Under the pieces are notes generated by a model. It worked only from the letters and a program-made list of their open reading frames with translations, was not told the origin of the DNA and searched no databases. The translations under genes were made by a program, and so were the position numbers. Shown here one piece after another: positions 1-9,733 of a stretch of 33,642 nt of DNA. Source of the stretch: Bremia lactucae (lineage: Eukaryota; Oomycota; Peronosporomycetes; Peronosporales; Peronosporaceae); assembly GCF_004359215.1 (NCBI RefSeq), contig NW_027152016.1, positions 24,456-58,097 of the forward strand. Direction: 5' to 3'. Position 1 is the first letter of the stretch. Each line of letters opens with the position of its first letter.

Positions 1-535
1 ATACAACTCGCTAAGAGTCGTATGTGCTGGGCATATGCGTGAACATCACGCTTGCCTTGCTTGAGTTTCAGAAGCTCTGATCGAGCTCTGAACTCAGCCC
101 TTGGCGGTTCAAACGTCTGTTTGAGCCGGGCTTTAAAAGCCTCTAGCGACCCAAGACATTTAAGTCGCGCAACTTAAGGCCCAATGCCCAAGTTTTGGCA
201 CGACCTGCCAAATTTGATTGAGCGAATGCGACTTGCATTTGCTCGTCGACGATGTGACGTGCCCTTATGGCATCGTCGAACTCGACAAACCATCTCAAGA
301 GGGAGTCTTCTTCGACTTTCCTATACTTAGAGATTTCAATCTTTAAGGTTTCAGGACGACGCGTGTGCGTCATCCCAGGTACAGGGGTCTGTATTTGTTG
401 TAACCTCAACAGTTCTGTCTGTTGAGAGCCTTGCTGGTTCAGCAAGGCTACCTTCTCCTTCTTCTCGTCAAGTTCATGTTATATGAACTTGGCGATGGCT
501 GAATGGAGGGCATCTCTGTCCAAATTGGACAGCAT
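1..535 (-). pseudogene. Ty3/gypsy gag, N-terminal part (element I, runs off left edge)
   Basis: This is the start of a retrotransposon Gag, the capsid protein that packages element RNA. A likely ATG lies at 535. A premature in-frame TAA at 479-481 interrupts the N-terminus. The best stretch (143-445) carries the Retrotrans_gag signature, with SLLRWFVEFDDAIRARHI followed by VAFAQSNLAGRAKTWA. The reading frame then shifts but stays recognisable down to position 1. Its neighbour at 714-1152 is the element's 5' LTR, with a primer-binding site in between, so gag lies where a sense-strand gag should. Decayed copies of the same region occur at 10450-10779 and 17860-18460. Family assignment is confident; the copy is broken. 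Confidence 0.85.
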
Positions 536-713
536 TGCCAAGATTGCATCGTTTCCTACGGTCAAATTCATTCGTTCAACTGCACTCCTTTCTATGTCAC
601 TTAGAAAGGAGTAGCTTTCACGGAAACGTGATGCGTATTCCCACTATCATCTTACATGTCCATGTTAGATGAAGGAAATGTGGTCTTTGGACGGACTACA
701 AAGTGCTATCAGG

Positions 714-1152
714 TGTAACGGGGCACTACGACGTGTACTCAGTAGAAGTCCACTTCGCACTGTTTCAGTTGCGAGTGGTGCCTTACGTTATTTTACGTAC
801 ACTAGTACGTGCTGATGAAGACTTCTTTTTAAGGCAACTAGCTTAAAGAGGGTTAAATGAAAACTGTATTAATATAATTAAGTATCTCTTCTTTCTATCT
901 CTTAACTCTAACTTAATTATAACTAATACTAAACAAGCAATTGAAATCTTATCTTATATGTCTCTCTCTTTTGTTTACATCTACAGTTGATTAGTATGCG
1001 GGATAAATAGATATAATGGCTATACCTATTTATGGATAACATTTATGAACATTACTATATAAAGTAATATCCTCCAAATATTATCAACCTTTAAGATACT
1101 ATGTTAATTAACAACTTTTATGTGTTAATTTCATGCAATGATACCCTGCGTC
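714..1152 (-). repeat. LTR-alpha, 5' LTR of element I
   Basis: On the plus strand it begins TGTAACGGGGCAC and ends near ATACCCTGCGTC, a decayed form of the ATACACCCCGTTACA end seen in the copy at 32784-33234. About 439 bp. The bases just left of it (701-711) read, on the minus strand, TGATAGCACTT, a mutated TGGTAGCA primer-binding site two bases from the LTR. That makes this the 5' LTR of a minus-strand element. The right edge is uncertain by a few bases. Confidence 0.85.
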
Positions 1153-1970
1153 TCGAGATGACTTGTGCTTTTTAAAACAATAACCTTTGCAATCTTGTCA
1201 CATAAAATGCGATCTAATCAATAAATGACATAATATCCCAATATGGAGTCGCGTTTTCATGAATTGATCTTTGTCTTTTGCATTGTCTAGCTTTTAATGT
1301 TTTTGACCAATGGGAATGATAGTCCTTATGCCAGTTCCCATTGCGCGGATAAATTATGAGGGTAAAGACGATGCTACATCGTAGCTGAGTGTACCACAGG
1401 GTACACAGGGTACACAGGATTAGCACTTGATTGTTAAGGAAACATTCGATCTTGGGCGTTCACTAGTTGGCTTTCTTAATTCGTGACTTTCATCATCCCG
1501 TGAAAAAGTGTGATGTTCCGCATGCATCCTATCAAAAAAATTATTCAACTTTACTTGGGCTGGACACTTTAAGCACGCGAAACAAGCGAGAAATAATGTC
1601 GCAGTGTAATTGTTTTACGACTTTGCAAAAGGCTATGTGTAAATAGGCTCGGACGAGTTTATACTCTCGATATGAAAGGTGCGCAGGATTCGGTTAGGGA
1701 TCTTGAGGAACGACTAACAATAAGTAGCTTAGTTTTCATGCGGCTCAAAATCCACGCCGCAAAGTCCAACGCCACAGCGTCGTATGCTCATGACCCCGTG
1801 GCATTGAACGCTAATCGCTTTCGTCGTTAGGAATAAGAACTTGCGCGGCAATCCTTGTCCTTGTGTTTTTATGTTATTGTAAACGTACACGCTGACGTTT
1901 ACGACGACTCTACCTCCAATAGTTAAGCATTTGAATTATTTTACTGCGTTTCTTTTAAAAAACATTATAA
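1153..1970. other. Unique AT-rich spacer, no gene seen
   Basis: No convincing coding region was found between element I and the FYVE gene. A 9-bp unit (ACAGGGTAC) is repeated about 2.5 times near 1395-1418. This stretch probably includes the 3' flank of the FYVE gene, but no clear polyadenylation signal stands out. Confidence 0.5.
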
Positions 1971-3152
1971 TTAGTGGTATACCGAGGACGATTCGGAAAA
2001 GGCCGAGACGGTCGACTCCGAGAACGTCGAGTTGCTATCGTACGAATCGTGATACCCCGTCGCTTGGTCTTGCGCGGCTTCCTGTGCGTTGCAATTGATT
2101 GCCTTGCTCATGCACTGCGAACAAAAGGTAATCTTGCGCTGAATTAGCTCGTTGTCTGGTCCGACAAAGTGCATTCGTTCTCGGACTTTGCACGAATAAC
2201 ACACGTCGCCGTTGCAAAGCTTGCACGTGCCTCTTCGAATCCCCGCGATGCTTTTACTTTTCCCACACATAACGCAGCCCTTTTTCCGGTTATCGTCTTG
2301 ACTAAACTTAAATCCTGCGTGTTGTCGCTGGAGCATCCACGCAATTTTCTTGAGCTGCCCACACCGCACGAGATTTGTCGACGTGAGAATGACGTGCGCT
2401 GCAGCTGGGACAAAGACTTGTCGCTTCATTTTTTGCCCGGGATCAACGATGCACGACCCAAAAGCGTCGATGATTGTGCTGTGCATTTGGCGGTAGAACG
2501 TGACGCACGACATGTTTCCTCGAACATAGTACGAAAGAGGTTTTGTCTGTGGGAATTCAATCGAATGAAGCACGTGGTACCCGATACGCACTCCATTCTC
2601 AAGCAGGAGGATGTCGGTCGCCTCAACGCACACAAAGTCGTGATATTTTGTCGACTTGGGCACAGTGTCTGTCGTCATCCACTTGACCGTCAGCGACCGG
2701 AACGGCTCCTTTTCACTCGGCTCGACCACAGGACATAGAATAGCACCACTCGCGACGTCACCGACGTAAGCAGCTCTAATGCGCATGGCATCCTTGGTCG
2801 TGTTCATAATGCCAAACATCAGGTCTTCCAACCCGCCGACCACGGTGCCCACGCTCATCATGACGGCCATGTCCTTCTCATGGTTGCTCAGCTGTAGCAT
2901 ACCCATCGACACAAGTCCTTTGCGCGCCTGGTCCTTCGGAGCGCGTTCATTAAACACATGAAGATCATCCTTGGACTTGACGTGCTCCCAGCGCCGGGTG
3001 TCGACTTGGTGCTGGTCAGTGACAAAAAACTGTTCGTATTTATGAAAATGGTCTTGCACGCAGCCATTTACAAGCTCTATAAGCTGTTCCCGCTGCTGTT
3101 CCGTCACGCAAAGTGCCGGGTACGGATTTCTCGTGAATCCATCCTTCGCCAT
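1971..3152 (-). CDS. START-like / FYVE-type zinc finger protein
   Basis: This is an intact protein of 393 residues when started at the ATG at 3152; the frame stays open a little further upstream but only with TTG. Residues ~15-280 resemble the START-like lipid-binding region of the large oomycete FYVE/START family. It includes the early VDTRRWEHVK segment and a C-terminal stretch on signalling-lipid-type scaffolds. Residues 293-347 hold eight cysteines in C-x2-C-x13-C-x2-C-x4-C-x2-C-x22-C-x2-C spacing, a FYVE-related zinc finger. The classical RRHHCR phosphoinositide-binding patch is degenerate (RRGTCKLC). The tail is rich in Ser and acidic residues. The inferred role is membrane or endosome-associated lipid sensing; the ligand cannot be told. 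It is a single-copy-looking gene in a transposon-rich region. Confidence 0.85.
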   Translation of the reverse strand: MAKDGFTRNPYPALCVTEQQREQLIELVNGCVQDHFHKYEQFFVTDQHQVDTRRWEHVKSKDDLHVFNERAPKDQARKGLVSMGMLQLSNHEKDMAVMMSVGTVVGGLEDLMFGIMNTTKDAMRIRAAYVGDVASGAILCPVVEPSEKEPFRSLTVKWMTTDTVPKSTKYHDFVCVEATDILLLENGVRIGYHVLHSIEFPQTKPLSYYVRGNMSCVTFYRQMHSTIIDAFGSCIVDPGQKMKRQVFVPAAAHVILTSTNLVRCGQLKKIAWMLQRQHAGFKFSQDDNRKKGCVMCGKSKSIAGIRRGTCKLCNGDVCYSCKVRERMHFVGPDNELIQRKITFCSQCMSKAINCNAQEAAQDQATGYHDSYDSNSTFSESTVSAFSESSSVYH

Positions 3153-4959
3153 CCCGCAAAGAGGGGCCAGAGGAGAAATTGCCAAGTGACAATGTTAAAA
3201 CCGTCTGGAGCACCTCCTCTCCCGAGACAGGTCAGTCGTCGCAAATCAAGCGTGATTGTACGACTGGACGAAGGCACGCATTGTAGAAACCTGGCCACGA
3301 TTCGATAAAACACTCAAGGATGGGCATTTTCGATACTTAGAGGCGCGACCCCATCGAAATTGAATGTCTTGAATTGTTGTGTTGGCTGGAGTAGTATTTG
3401 TAGATGTGGCTAGGTCGCAATTGAGGTACGCTCGTATTCCTGGTTTAAATATCAAGTTTGACTCGAGTCAGAGGCATTGGTCAAGTCGAGAGAAAAAATA
3501 AAAACAATTGAACTGGATGGCCTTTATTGTGTGCATTTTTAGGTAAGGACCGTGGCTCAAGTTTAGCATGCACATGGTCCGATGTTGCTCACTGCAATTC
3601 TTGAAGTGATGACTGGCTTTCCTGCTCTTGACAAGAGTACACAGGCCGGATATGGCAGAGCAAAGTAATAGGGGTAACAGAACAGCAGATTATACAATGA
3701 GAGCTAAAGGACAGTTATAATAGACCTATTTCTCATAATGCTTGCATGGAGCACATTGTCGCGGAACACTGCTGTCTGGTGTTGTTAAACAATATGCTGC
3801 CTCAGTCTTGCGAACTTTGCAAGCTTATAAGGCTAAGGCAGAAAACTGTTTCACAATACCTGACGCCTGAAAATGGATAGTGCAGTTCTTGTCAGCGCCA
3901 AGGCGATGGGGTTATATACCGCAAATATAATTGAGCTTTTAGCAATGTAAGCGAGCAATTTGGTAGAATATGGAGAGCTAAAGTCAGATATTGCCGTTCC
4001 TTCTTCGAGCAAACGTACGCGCGACTCGTGCAATTCAGAATACCGACGAGTTCTTCATCGGAACTGCCTGCTTACGCGCGGAACAATTTTCAGGCATGTA
4101 ACTATTTCATACTCGACGTCAAAAACAAGTCTTTTCTCACGGAACATCTGGGGAATAAATCACAAACTAAACCAAGTACCTTGAGCCTACAGTATTTGAA
4201 ATGACTGGGGCTATTTCTGACACGCCACATGCACATTCAATATTATAAATGCTGTTGTACTTCACTGCCACAAAAACTTTTTTCTTGCAGACCATGTGGA
4301 GATCTCTCACAGCTGCAGCAGGCCAATTGTCGGTGCTCGCCGTGTTGATGAGCGTTGAGCCTTAGTTCTAAACGTGGTGATTGAATTTATGGACTACTCG
4401 AAGCGCAATGGTATAGTTTCGCAGCGCGTCTTGAAGAATTATCTCCGCATTGTCTGCAAGAGCCCGCAGCGTATTCGCGATCAAGCGGACAATGCTCTGA
4501 CAGGAAACGATACCTTTTTTATTGCACTGTTGCGTTCCCTATGGACACGAACCTTTCGGCTCAGCTTATTCCTGCTTGCAATCGGACGAAGGTGACATGC
4601 TTAGGATGGACACATCCCTAATCAGCTCAAGGCAATGTCGCCCTTCATGGCGACACCGGTGCATTTTTTCTGACGGATGACTTGGTGATAGCGTGGAGCT
4701 AGTATGCAACGTCAACTGTGCTGTTCAATGCTCGACCCATAATGCGAGTGTCTTGTGTATTGCCTTGGTCGCGAAGATGTCGCAACAAGCACAAAAGTTT
4801 TTATAATTTTTGATCGATTATTGACTATTTAATAAGAGACGAGTCAATAGACCGTAACCGTTTAGCACTTTGTTGATAGGTTAAATCATAAAATAAATTA
4901 CTTTGTAGATATTGAATCTAAAACGTTTTATTGTTATTATTGTATGAATGTATTTAACA
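3153..4959. other. Unique region without a recognisable gene
   Basis: The stretch holds only short open frames with no family resemblance. It includes the promoter side of the FYVE gene (3153 to about 3350). Around 4290-4370 a short plus-strand frame starts MWRSLTAAAGQ but stops after 23 codons. The 4374-4595 frame has no recognisable domain. The right part (4790-4960) is AT-rich and abuts the truncated retrotransposon. Confidence 0.5.
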
Positions 4960-5733
4960 GCAACATTCAATAGATGTGTAACAAATCTGTTGAGACCGGT
5001 GCGAGATTCGCACCGAGTTATTTTGACAATGTATTCGTCCATAGCCGAGCCATGGACGGTAAGGCTGACGTGGAAGTTCATAAAACTCACGTTCGTCAGG
5101 TTCTTACACTTATGCGAAAGCATAAGTTGTACGCAAATCTCAAAAAGTGTATATTCGCTGCAAGCGAAATACCACTTCTTGGGTGCATCGTCGGTAAACA
5201 CGGCGTACGCCCTCATCCCGAGAAAATCAAGGCAAGCACTGGCCAGTTCCAGTCGATGTCAAGGGACTTAAAAAGTTCCTTGGTTTAGCGGCGTACTTGC
5301 ACAAGTACTCTCGCAATTATGCAGAGATGACAGTTCATCTCTCTCGTCTCTTGAAAAAAGACGAGAAACGGTTATGGAACGCTGATTGTCAGCGTTCGTT
5401 TGAAGGTATCAAGCAAAGCTTGATGCAATCGCCCATATTGGCGATTGCGGATCAAGACAGACCATTCCATGTGGTCTGTGACGCCAGCGATTTCGCAATC
5501 GGCTGTGCGTTAATGCAATACGATACAGACGGCGCGGAGCGCGTCGTCTGTTACCAATCGCGTCAGCTGCAACCAGCTGAACGCAATTACCCAGTGCATG
5601 ACAAGAAACTCCTTGCCATGAAATATGCATTGGCTAAATTTAGGGTCTATCTCCTCGAATATAGACCGTTCATCGTATATTCGGACCATGCGTCATTACG
5701 CACGGCCGTAAATAGCCCACACCTCTCGCAAGA
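4960..5733 (+). pseudogene. pol fragment: reverse transcriptase end and RNase H (element II)
   Basis: The fragment begins inside the RT palm. The catalytic box reads SYFDNVFVHSR, where FDD is expected, so the second catalytic Asp is Asn. The RT connection follows (LRKH-like, then IPLLGCIVGKHGVRP). Near 5225-5240 the frame shifts and continues as WPVPVDVKGLKKFLGLAA. RNase H covers about 5400-5730, with VVCDASDFAIG and NYPVHDKKLLAMKYALAKF; the usual DKELL is DKKLL here, which probably loses the catalytic Glu. The frame shifts again near 5720 into the integrase segment. In an active element RT/RNase H copies genomic RNA into DNA in the cytoplasmic particle. This copy is inactive. Confidence 0.85.
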
Positions 5734-7074
5734 ATGGCGAGGTGGATATCCTTCTTCGCAAAGTATAATTTCTCCGTCGAATATAAACCAGGACGACTAA
5801 ACGTCGTCGCTGATGCGTTATCACGCCTATCCGATTTCGAGTCAGCAGTGCACTCCAACAGTGAAAGTGATCTTACTGTTGCAACACTCACTACGAGGGT
5901 TCCGTCATCAACCTTAGTTGATGACATAAAGAAAGCCTACGCAGAAGATAAGTACCTTCTATGTTTGATGGATCATTTAATGAATCCATCCGATAAATCT
6001 TTTAAAGATCTACCGGCTTTATATCGATCGTCATCCGATCGATACACAACACGTAACGGCTTATTGTATTACACAGCCGTTACCGGCGACACCCCACGTG
6101 TCGTCGTCCCGACTCACAATGATTTGCGCTTGCGCATCATGTATGAGTGTCACGATGCTCCAACAAGTGGACATCGTGGACGTGAGAAGACTTACCTCAC
6201 GGTAAGTCGATACTTTTACTGGCCCCGCCAGTATCAGTTTGTGCGCAAGTACATTCGTGCTTGCGAGGTTTGTCAACGGGTGAAGCCTAGCCCTTCATCC
6301 CGTGCACCTCTTCAACCTCTACCACTTCCGGCAGAGTGTTGGCAGTCCGTATCTATGGACTTCGTCTTCGGATTTCCCGAAGACGAACACAAAAACAATG
6401 GAATCCTTGTTTTTGTAGACAGATTCAGCAAGATGGTACACCTTGCTGCGGTACCAGAGTCGATTACGGCTCCGGGTTGTGCCCGTGTCTTTATCGACAC
6501 GGTATTCAAACTCCATGGGTTACCCCGTGAACTGGTCTCGGATAGAGATCCGAGATTCACGGCGGAGTTCTGGCAATCCGTGTTCCGATCTCTCGGAACA
6601 CGGCTGACTATGTCAACATCCGATCACCCAGAAACGGATGGTCAAACAGAACGCGTAAATCGCGTCCTCGAAGAGATACTTCGAGGTTACGTTCAATCGT
6701 ATCCAAATTGGAGCGTGTTTTTACCGATGGTCGAATTCGCCATCAATAATTCGGTGCATGCGTCTACAACGCATACACCGTTCTTCGTGAATGGCTTACG
6801 CCATCCTCGCATACCCATTCAACAAGAGGGATCCTCTAGTTTAAGAGGGGGGCTCGCACGAGCAAAAATATTTCTGGCTCATGCTCATCACGCGTCGAAG
6901 TTACCAACGACGCGAGTGATGTCGATGTCGGTGAATTCGACATCGAAGATGAGAATGATCTCATGGCAGTACGCACAAAGCGTACTAAAAAATAAACAAA
7001 ACAAAAGAGTCAGCAGAAGAATTTCTGCTAACTCGAGAATCAATAATCCGTTTCGTTCAGGATTCCATTGCTAA
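5734..7074 (+). pseudogene. pol fragment: integrase zinc domain and catalytic core (element II)
   Basis: The 446-codon open frame starts in the RNase H/tether region (VEYKPGRLNVVADALSR). The HHCC zinc domain uses His140, His147, Cys177 and Cys180. The DDE core has Asp209 (SMDFVFGF), Asp270 (LVSDRDPRF) and Glu306 (ETDGQTERVNR), at D-x35-E spacing, so all catalytic residues are present. Near codon 365 the frame is lost; the true continuation (acidic linker, then IANAVDRQKWNADKHGR) lies in another frame. In a live element this enzyme joins element cDNA to chromosomal DNA. The sequence has an exceptional number of short inverted repeats. Confidence 0.9.
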
Positions 7075-7965
7075 CGCAGTGGACCGTCAGAAATGGAATG
7101 CAGACAAACATGGAAGAGTAAATGTTCATTCAATTAAAGTTAGTGACCTAGTTCGACTCTCTATGGTAAACTTACCTTAGCGTTTCGTCACTAATGTGGG
7201 TAGCAGTAAAATACTACCAAGTTCATTGGGCCTTTCCGTGTGCTGCATCGCAGAGGCAATGCGTACATAATAGAATTGCCACGTAGGATGCAAACGCATC
7301 CTACATTTTACGTTGGTCGGCTCCGCCCGTTCCATAAGTACGCCGCTTCTTTCGAGGACGGATTTGACCACCCTTATCAAGAATCTCTAGAAGATTCTTG
7401 TGATCGCGAACCAGATTCTCATGTTGAACCTGAAGTTTCTCATGCCTGTTCCGAATATCCTCGAAATTGCGATGAGCTGACGACAGCTCATCGCGAGCAG
7501 CGTGATATTTCCGTTCGTACTCCAACATGGAGTACGCACTCTTCGAACGGTCTTCCAACCGCTCGATATGGTGAGCCTGCACCGTCTGCTCCAACGAGCG
7601 ACGCTTGCCGCGCTCGTGGTCAAGTTTCTCCTCTAAATCATGGAGGAAGTGATCGATTTTGTCGATCCTCGACATTAGATCCGACACACGATTCGGATCT
7701 AATTTTCCCTCCTCCACCACAACCATTATTGATTTCCCACGGTAGTCAACGTTTCCTTGTGGAACGTATCCAGAACCGCCGTGATGTGAAGGGGCAGCGA
7801 ACGAGTTATCTTGTTCGCTGGCGTGGTTATCCACCTTCACATGACAGCTGGGAGCCTCGTTCCCAGCTGGTTGCTGACGTTGAGGGCCTCGTCCGTCAGT
7901 ATGACGAGACCCATCCGATGGTTCGGAAGGCTCATCGGAAAACACGCGCCCCGGGCTCTTGTTAA
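7075..7965 (+). pseudogene. pol C-terminus: GPY/F-like segment, linker and chromodomain (element II)
   Basis: The segment carries FIGPFRVLHRRGNAYIIELP at 7222-7280 and HPTFYVGRLRPF just after, the usual C-terminus of a chromovirus integrase. A long linker rich in Ser, Pro, Thr and Arg follows. The chromodomain lies at about residues 171-222 of the frame that opens at 7240 (FLVERIQNRRDVKG, YLVRWRGYPPSHDSWEP). Aromatic cage candidates are Trp194 and Trp204. Chromodomains guide integration by binding modified histone tails. The whole linker and chromodomain are overlapped on the other strand by the open frame at 7301-7996, which may explain the odd linker composition. Confidence 0.85.
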
Positions 7966-8979
7966 TCGATTGGAAAACGTCAATCGCATCCCGCATCTCA
8001 ATAGAGATGCGAGCCCTTTCCCAGGGCGAAGAAAGGGAATAGACATCCCCTTTTACCCTCTTCGAGTTGTCTACACAACACGGACAGGGATCACCCCACG
8101 TGAGGTATGAAGCCCAGCCTCACGTGACAACCGATTCAATTTATACTTTGCACCGGTTGGAGTTTGTTTCTCAAATTTAACGTGATTCGCGTTAAGTTTT
8201 TGAAGCCAAGCTTCGCGTCCAATGTCTTTAACATTGCGAATGAACGCGCTCCAGGCTTGCATAAGCGAGACTTTATCTCGCTTAATGTTGCCACTAAACC
8301 ATCGATGCTTAAGAAAAGCATCGAGATAGAAATCTTCCTCAGCGCGAAAGTTCTTGCGCTGGAATCAAGGCCATGTAGCTTTGTCGCAATAAATAAGGGA
8401 TATTTATTGTTAGGAGTAGCATCTCCGGCAAGCTATTGATTCTCCGTTCTGGCAAAAGTCACGGCTTCTTTTCAGGGGCGAGATGAGACATTGTGCTGTC
8501 TTCACTCCCCTGAGTGGTACCCACTGAAGCAGGGGTACCACAAGAACTTTTCTTACGATGGCTTACGCCATCGTCGTCACCTTGCACCGAGACACGTGCA
8601 AGTGACCGTATGGGAGATCGTCGGGCGATGAGGGATCATCCTTATCGTCGGATCCAAATAGACTGTTTACTCGTCTATCAGAATGAGCCCTCTCATTCGA
8701 AGGCTCATAGTCAGCCGCCTGGCGTATATCAGGCGACTGTTCCATTCTCCCCGAGTCAGCCATTTCATCCGACTCGCATTCGTAGTCGACCTCCAAAGAG
8801 GGGTCGTTTTCACGTGGTGAATCACCACGTGCACCCGCAACATCTAGTGTTGCGCGAGTAAAAGATACTACGGCAGACATTCCGTCTGCCGCAAGAGATA
8901 GCAGTGCGTCACCCGCGGCTGCACGAACCGCAGCGGAAGGCGCAGCACTATTAACACCCCGCATGACTTTGTTCGTCAT
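7301..8979 (-). pseudogene. Antisense accessory gene of element II (novel; acidic region, conserved domain, coiled coil)
   Basis: This coding region lies on the strand opposite to pol, starting about 120 bp inside the 3' LTR (ATG at 8979). It is broken into pieces by frameshifts. The N-terminal piece (8563-8979) is Ala-rich, then acidic. The central piece (about 8090-8365) has NVKDIGREAWLQKL and TPTGAKYKLNRL. After a shift in a G run near 8090 comes CPCC, leading into an open frame (ATG at 7996) of 231 codons. Residues ~103-207 of that frame form a strong coiled coil and residues 213-219 a basic RPRKKRR tail. The gene ends opposite HPTFYVGRL of pol. Homologous pieces lie in elements IV and VI, and more weakly in V. 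The function is unknown; the layout suggests a nucleic-acid-binding or regulatory protein. Confidence 0.75.
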
Positions 8980-9088
8980 GCGATGAAATTTAAAATGATG
9001 GTTCTGACCAATCCACATCGTTTTTTTAATTATATGGTCACATAGTGACCACTCCATCCAATGACAGTCAGAGTTATGGTTGTCGTTT

Positions 9089-9101
9089 AAGGGAGGGGTG
9101 A
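9089..9101 (+). promoter_or_regulatory. Polypurine tract of element II
   Basis: AAGGGAGGGGTGA lies directly before the LTR start at 9102. This is the expected primer for plus-strand DNA synthesis at the 3' LTR. It fixes the sense strand of the element as plus, and so shows the neighbouring gene on the minus strand to be antisense. Confidence 0.8.
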
Positions 9102-9551
9102 TGTAACGGGGTGTATCGTTACATGAAATTAACACTTAAAGTTGTTAATTAATATATTATCTAAAAAGTAGATAATATCTGGAGGATATTACTTTATATA
9201 GTAATGTTCAGAACTCTTATTAATAAATAGTATAGGCCATTATATCTATTCATCCCGCAGACTAATCAACTGTAGATGTAAACAAAAGAGAGAGACAGAT
9301 AAGATACGATAAGATTTCAATTGCATGTTTTTTCGTTTTAGTTATAATTAAATTCGAGTTAACAGATAGAAAAAAGAGATACTTATTTTTAATACAGTTT
9401 TCTTTTAACCCTCTTAAAGCTAGTTGCCTTAAAAAGAAGTCTTCATCAGCACGTACTAGTGTACGTGAAATAACGCAGGGCACCACTCGCAACTGAAGCA
9501 ATGCGAAGTGGACTTGTACTGAAGCAGTACAAGTCGTAGTGCCGCGTTACG
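9102..9551 (+). repeat. LTR-alpha, 3' LTR of element II
   Basis: It runs from TGTAACGGGGTGT to GTGCCGCGTTACG; the terminal CA has decayed to CG. About 450 bp. Internal inverted repeats include GACTTGTACT / AGTACAAGTC at 9511-9520 and 9526-9535 with a 5-base loop, and a self-complementary ACGTACTAGTGTACGT-type segment near 9450. The antisense gene points away from it, so this LTR could also serve as that gene's promoter. Confidence 0.9.
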
Positions 9552-9733
9552 TAGGAGCATGTCAAGTTGAAAGAACACCTTCGCATTTGTATTGAAAGTT
9601 ACAAGCTTGCAACGGATTACAGCCTTTGATTGAACGAAGTGGCGCATTTTTGTTGATGTATGGGGGGGGGGCTCTGGAAAGGAGTTGCTAGACATTTTGT
9701 AAATCATGCATATTTGAGATGTATCTGTAAGAA

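Larger units (their letters stand above)
4960..9551 (+). mobile_element. Element II: 5'-truncated Ty3/gypsy chromovirus with 3' LTR
   Basis: The order on the plus strand is RT (C-terminal part), RNase H, integrase, GPY/F-like segment, chromodomain, polypurine tract, 3' LTR-alpha. The 5' LTR, gag, protease and the front half of RT are missing. A second gene lies antisense between the chromodomain and the 3' LTR (7301-8979). Several frameshifts show the copy is dead. Confidence 0.85.

Noticed and set aside
2169..3308. Plus-strand frames opposite the FYVE gene (2169-2738, 2958-3308).
   Set aside because: No motifs; shadows of the minus-strand gene, which has a full zinc-finger cysteine pattern.
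4290..4595. Possible secreted protein starting MWRSLTAAAG.
   Set aside because: Stops after 23 codons; no effector motif (RXLR, LFLAK) follows in any frame.
8514..8861. Plus-strand frame of 115 codons in element II after the chromodomain, as an env-like or extra sense gene.
   Set aside because: Differences between copies fall on its second codon positions, so it is not the selected frame.
8563..9135. The minus-strand frame as the real gag of a minus-strand element with its 5' LTR at 9102.
   Set aside because: The LTR orientation, the polypurine tract beside it, and a genuine Retrotrans_gag next to a primer-binding site in elements I and III all show that this LTR is a 3' LTR and the gene antisense.
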